DNA of 64,000 nucleotides from Nocardia aurea (lineage in GTDB: Bacteria; Actinomycetota; Actinomycetes; Mycobacteriales; Mycobacteriaceae), in the NCBI RefSeq assembly GCF_003123685.1, contig NZ_QCYJ01000103.1:682001-746000 (forward strand). The letters run 5' to 3'. The position numbers were made by a program, and so were the translations under genes. Shown here in pieces: positions 60,556-64,000 of this stretch. Position 1 is the first letter of the stretch; each line of letters opens with the position of its first letter. Under the pieces are notes generated by a model. That model was given only the letters and a program-made list of their open reading frames with translations. It made no database searches and had not been told where the DNA came from.

Positions 60556-62316
60556 ATGAGCCCCATCGAGAATTCGGATTCGGCGGCCTGGAGAGAGCTC
60601 GAGGCGGTACGCGCCGAGGCGGCTGCACTCCGAAGGCAACTCGCCGATTCGCCGGATCACGCACGGGAGTTGGAAGCCCGCGTCGATTCGCTGACCATTC
60701 GCAACACGAAGCTGATGGACACCCTCAAGGAAGCGCGCCAGCAACTGGTCGCGTTGCGCGAGGAGGTCGATCGGCTGGGTCAGCCACCGAGTGGATACGG
60801 CATTCTGATCGGCGTGTACGACGATCAGACGGTCGACGTGTTCACTTCGGGACGCAAGATGCGGTTGACCTGCTCGCCGAATATCGACACCGCCGTACTC
60901 GAGTACGGCCAGACCGTCCGCCTCAACGAGGCGCTCACGGTGGTCGAGGCGGGCGTCTTCGACGCGATCGGCGAGATCGGCACCCTGCGGGAGATCCTCG
61001 ACGACGGCCGTCGCGCCCTCGTGGTCGGTCATGCCGACGAGGAACGTGTGGTGTGGCTGTCGGGCCCGCTGTCCAAGATCGCCGAGAACGACGACGTGGA
61101 CGACCCGGATTCGCCGATCCGCAAACTCCGTCCCGGAGATTCCCTGCTCGTCGACACCAAGGCGGGTTTCGCGTTCGAGCGCGTCCCCAAGGCCGAGGTC
61201 GAGGATCTGGTACTGGAAGAGGTTCCCGACGTCGATTACCACGACATCGGCGGCCTGACCCGGCAGATCGAGCAGATTCGCGACGCCGTCGAACTGCCCT
61301 TCCTGCACAAGGATCTGTTCCGCGAGTACGCGCTGCGCCCGCCCAAGGGCGTGCTGCTCTACGGTCCGCCCGGATGCGGCAAGACGCTGATCGCCAAGGC
61401 GGTGGCCAATTCGCTGGCCAAGAAGATCGCCGAGGCGCGCGGTGAGGATGCCAAGGAAGCCAAGTCGTTCTTCCTGAACATCAAGGGCCCCGAGCTGCTG
61501 AACAAGTTCGTCGGCGAGACCGAACGCCATATCCGGATCATCTTCCAGCGTGCGCGTGAGAAGGCCTCCGAGGGCACCCCGGTGATCGTGTTCTTCGACG
61601 AGATGGATTCGATCTTCCGCACCCGTGGTTCCGGTGTCTCCTCCGATGTGGAGACCACCGTTGTGCCGCAGCTGCTTTCGGAGATCGACGGCGTCGAGGG
61701 CCTGGAGAACGTCATCGTCATCGGCGCCTCCAACCGCGAGGACATGATCGACCCCGCGATCCTGCGGCCGGGCCGTCTGGACGTGAAGATCAAGATCGAG
61801 CGGCCCGACGCCGAATCGGCGCAGGACATCTTCTCGAAGTACATCACCGAGACGCTGCCGCTGCACGCGGATGACGTGGCCGAATTCGGCGGCGACAAGG
61901 GCGCCTGCATCCGCGCGATGATCGAGCGGGTCGTCGACCGGATGTACGCCGAGAGCGAGGACAACCGCTTCCTGGAGGTCACCTACGCCAACGGTGACAA
62001 GGAGGTCCTGTACTTCAAGGACTTCAACTCCGGCGCCATGATCCAGAACATCGTGGACCGCTCCAAGAAGTACGCCATCAAGTCGGTGCTCGACAACGGT
62101 AATCCGGGTCTGCGCATCCAGCATCTCTACGATTCGATCGTGGACGAGTTCTCCGAGAACGAGGACCTGCCCAACACCACGAATCCGGACGACTGGGCTC
62201 GCATCTCCGGCAAGAAGGGCGAGCGGATCGTCTACATCCGCACGCTGGTCACCGGCAAGAACGCCTCGGCCAGCCGCTCCATCGACACCGAGTCGAATAC
62301 GGGTCAATACCTGTAA
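60556..62316 (+). CDS. mpa: Proteasome-associated AAA ATPase (Mpa/ARC)
   Basis: ATG 60556 follows GGGAGGAG; 586 aa. An N-terminal coiled coil (about 10-75) for Pup binding is followed by two OB folds (about 80-225) and one AAA domain with Walker A GPPGCGKT (270-277), Walker B VIVFFDEMDSIF and the SRH segment GASNREDMIDPAILRPGR. The C-terminus TGQYL carries the penultimate-Tyr motif that opens the 20S proteasome gate. The hexamer unfolds pupylated substrates into the proteasome. dop, pup and prcBA, usually nearby, are not in this window; the next gene is a GNAT relic. Confidence 0.97.
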   Translation: MSPIENSDSAAWRELEAVRAEAAALRRQLADSPDHARELEARVDSLTIRNTKLMDTLKEARQQLVALREEVDRLGQPPSGYGILIGVYDDQTVDVFTSGRKMRLTCSPNIDTAVLEYGQTVRLNEALTVVEAGVFDAIGEIGTLREILDDGRRALVVGHADEERVVWLSGPLSKIAENDDVDDPDSPIRKLRPGDSLLVDTKAGFAFERVPKAEVEDLVLEEVPDVDYHDIGGLTRQIEQIRDAVELPFLHKDLFREYALRPPKGVLLYGPPGCGKTLIAKAVANSLAKKIAEARGEDAKEAKSFFLNIKGPELLNKFVGETERHIRIIFQRAREKASEGTPVIVFFDEMDSIFRTRGSGVSSDVETTVVPQLLSEIDGVEGLENVIVIGASNREDMIDPAILRPGRLDVKIKIERPDAESAQDIFSKYITETLPLHADDVAEFGGDKGACIRAMIERVVDRMYAESEDNRFLEVTYANGDKEVLYFKDFNSGAMIQNIVDRSKKYAIKSVLDNGNPGLRIQHLYDSIVDEFSENEDLPNTTNPDDWARISGKKGERIVYIRTLVTGKNASASRSIDTESNTGQYL

Positions 62317-62331
62317 GGTCCGGTCGATTTC

Positions 62332-62366
62332 GAGAAGCCGCGTCTCCCTCGGGGGCGCGGCTTCTC
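62332..62366 (+). terminator. Intrinsic terminator after mpa
   Basis: A perfect 11-bp stem (GAGAAGCCGCG and its complement) with a 13-nt loop is followed by CCTTTC, 15 bp after the mpa stop. Confidence 0.7.
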
Positions 62367-62401
62367 CCTTTCGGCGGCGCTCGAGGGCAGAATGGACGAT
62401 C

Positions 62402-62975
62402 GTGCCACCGACAACGCCGGATCTACTCGACGCCGAATACTTCACCGCCACAGCGCAACCGACCTTCGTCGTGGACGACCTCACCCTGCGGCCGTGGTCT
62501 CCCGACGACGCGCCCGCGGTCTTCGAGGCGTTCCAGGACAGCGGGATTCAGCGCTGGCACACCCGGAGCGCCGTCTCGGTGGTCGAGGTGCGCGGCTGGC
62601 TGGAGGTGTGGGCGAAGGCGTGGAGCGAAGCGACCCATGCCAATTGGGCGGTCGTCGACACCGGCACCGACGCCCTCCTCGGCCGTGCCTCGTTGCGGGA
62701 TATCCGCCTACGGCCAGGCCGAGGTCGCCTACTGGACCGTGCCCGCCGCACGCGGCCGTGGCGTGGCCCCGCGCGCCGCGGCGACCCTGACCGACTGGGC
62801 GCTGAACGCGCGCGGCTTCCATCGCATCGAACTCGCGCATTCGGTGCGGAACACGCAATCGTGCCGGGTGGCGAGAAAACTCGGATTCGCGCTGGAGGGC
62901 ACCAGGCGCAGCGCCGGTCTGCACGCGGACGGGTGGCACGATATGCACCTGCACGCCCGGATCAGGGGCGATTGA
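62402..62975 (+). pseudogene. GNAT-family acetyltransferase gene with a frameshift
   Basis: The first frame (GTG 62402) encodes the N-terminal half of a RimJ/RimL-type GNAT enzyme (LTLRPWSPDDAPAVFEAFQD, IQRWHTRS, GWLEVWAKAWSEATHANWAVV, GRASLRDI). Near 62700-62706 homology jumps to another frame: AYGQAEVAYWTVPAARGRGVAPRA (the acetyl-CoA loop), then FHRIELAHSVRNTQSCRVARKLGF and the final HDMHLHARI. One missing or extra base explains it. It is either a recent pseudogene or a sequencing error; everything else in the family pattern is intact. Confidence 0.75.
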
Positions 62976-62994
62976 TCGGGTCCGCCGGGGCGGC

Positions 62995-63729
62995 TCAGTG
63001 CCGGTCGATCACGAATGCCGAGGCGTTGTCCCTGCCGCCGCCGTCCAGGGCCGCGTCCACCATCGCCTCCGCGGTCGCGCTCGGTGATTCCCCCGTGGCG
63101 AGCAGCAGTTTGATCGTCGCCATATCGAGGCGTTTGTGCACCCCGTCGGTGCTGAGCAGGATTCGCCCGTTGCTGGAGCCGGTGGCGGCGCGGCCGATCT
63201 GATCTTCGCGTACGGTGCGCACGGTGGTGGTGATGATGTGATTCGTGCGCGGCGCCGCGTACTGGCCGCGCATCCGGAGGTATTCCGCGAGGGTGTGATC
63301 GGTGGTGATCTGATGCAGCATCCGGCCGTTCCAGCGGTAGGCGCGGCAATCCCCGACCCAGGCGATGTCGGCCGAACAGTCGGGTTTGCCGGCCGTCGGC
63401 AGTACCGCGACGACCAGCGCGCTGTCGGCTTTGGGTTCGGGGAATTCGCGCAGCAGACGTCGTTGCGCGGCGAGGATGCCCGCCGCCGCGCCGTCGCGGG
63501 CGCTCTCCTTCGCGGCGACCGTCGCGGCGGCCCGCGCGGCCCGTGCCGCGAGCAGGTGATCTCCGACACCGTCGGCGACGACGAAGGCGACCCGACCGGT
63601 GACCGGATCGGTCCACGAGGCCACGGCGTCGGCGTTGATCGACCGCAGCCCGCGCCTGCTGACCGAATCACCCGCGATTCCGGCGAGCCGTACCAACTCG
63701 CGGCGGGATGTCGTCATTGCGCTACTCAC
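62995..63729 (-). CDS. PP2C-family protein phosphatase
   Basis: GTG 63727-63729 is 8 bp from AGGAGGT (ATG 63717 is an alternative); 244 aa. PP2C metal-binding motifs are present: VVADGVGDH, WVGDCRAYR, LSTDGVHKRL and GGGRDNASAF. It dephosphorylates Ser/Thr phosphoproteins and could counter Hanks-type kinases, but no kinase is adjacent. There is no membrane helix, so it acts in the cytoplasm. A divergent SpoIIE-type fold was considered, but the spacing of the Asp motifs fits PP2C. Confidence 0.85.
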   Translation of the reverse strand: MSSAMTTSRRELVRLAGIAGDSVSRRGLRSINADAVASWTDPVTGRVAFVVADGVGDHLLAARAARAAATVAAKESARDGAAAGILAAQRRLLREFPEPKADSALVVAVLPTAGKPDCSADIAWVGDCRAYRWNGRMLHQITTDHTLAEYLRMRGQYAAPRTNHIITTTVRTVREDQIGRAATGSSNGRILLSTDGVHKRLDMATIKLLLATGESPSATAEAMVDAALDGGGRDNASAFVIDRH

Positions 63730-63857
63730 GGCCTGACCTCCTGGGATCGGTCGCCGGCGACCTGTCGGCCGTCCGAATACCAGTTCACCTCATCAAACCG
63801 TGGCATACGCCAGAGATGACTGTGGGCTTGCTGAGAACTGGGCGTAGCCGAAGTATC

Positions 63858-64000
63858 CTACGACCCCGCCCATAGCGGAAGGGGCTCTCGACGGCTGCGC
63901 CATGTTTCCGGGATACCCCGAGAGCCGAGCCGCACACCGAGCACGCCGCCGACGATCGCGCACAGCGTGTCGGCATCCCCTCAGATCCGCCGGCTGGGCG
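63858..64000 (-). pseudogene. 3' end of an ADP-ribosylglycohydrolase-like gene, probably frameshifted (partial)
   Basis: Reading leftward to the TAG at 63858-63860, one frame gives GDADTLCAIVGGVLGVRLG followed by GIPETWRSRREPLPLW, the C-terminal pattern of DraG/ARH enzymes (GD-x-DT-x-AI-x-G-x(3)-G, then IP-x(2)-W). Just upstream of GDADT that frame hits TGA, while the expected AGGS sequence continues in another frame (AGGSEG). So there is one frameshift within the last 50 codons, or a sequence error. Only about 143 bp are in the window. Confidence 0.5.

Overview
The window comes from a high-GC actinobacterium, most likely Nocardia or a close relative. The evidence is a mycobacterial-type housekeeping backbone (PAC2 protein, metH, hisE-hisG, RecB-like nuclease, TrmI, MTB12/LppK-like lipoprotein, proteasomal ATPase Mpa/ARC), frequent GTG/TTG starts, several apparently leaderless starts, and Corynebacteriales-type families. 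As I recall it, the order of these genes matches the M. tuberculosis Rv2115c-Rv2125 neighbourhood, here broken open by accessory DNA.

Layout. 1-4400: start of an acyl-CoA ligase gene (-), a decayed 5' piece of an mqnA-like gene, a LuxR-type regulator and a type II thioesterase. 4414-11901: SMC-like defence operon jetA-jetB-jetC (DUF2397, DUF2398, TIGR02680; a Wadjet variant) with no jetD. 12026-25529: XRE/TPR regulator, a degenerate resolvase-like ORF, PAC2, metH, a Ser/Thr kinase, a HAD phosphatase, and a three-gene cassette (2-oxoglutarate oxygenase, methyltransferase, carnitine-acyltransferase homologue). 25530-28391: hisE-hisG flanked by copies of a repeat element, then a small S1 protein. 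28542-55646: a biosynthetic island with an exported FAD oxidase, membrane protein, MFS exporter, TetR regulator, two SGNH hydrolases, two fully reducing type I PKS modules (KS-AT-DH-ER-KR-ACP), an FAD monooxygenase, an MDR reductase, an SDR, an FAD oxidoreductase and an intact MqnA-type chorismate dehydratase. 55917-64000: YeiH-like transporter, RecB-like nuclease, trmI, lipoprotein, mpa, a frameshifted GNAT gene, a PP2C phosphatase and the frameshifted 3' end of an ADP-ribosylglycohydrolase-like gene.

Main result. The island and the left-end genes look like one split pathway. A tandem promoter element, TAGGGG-N5/6-TAGGGG, always oriented toward the gene, lies upstream of four units: the mqnA remnant/acyl-CoA ligase (637-654), the FAD oxidase (30122-30138), the PKS operon (34157-34174) and the mqnA-FAD oxidoreductase operon (55682-55699). 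The LuxR-type regulator at 1409-3595 is the obvious candidate activator. I infer a pathway in which chorismate is converted by the MqnA homologue to 3-[(1-carboxyvinyl)oxy]benzoate (or a derived 3-hydroxybenzoate), activated by the ligase and extended on two malonyl-specific reducing modules, then oxidised and exported. This is a role for MqnA outside menaquinone synthesis. Other points of interest are the Wadjet-like operon without its nuclease, the repeat element around hisEG, and small gene fossils of mqnA and metH.
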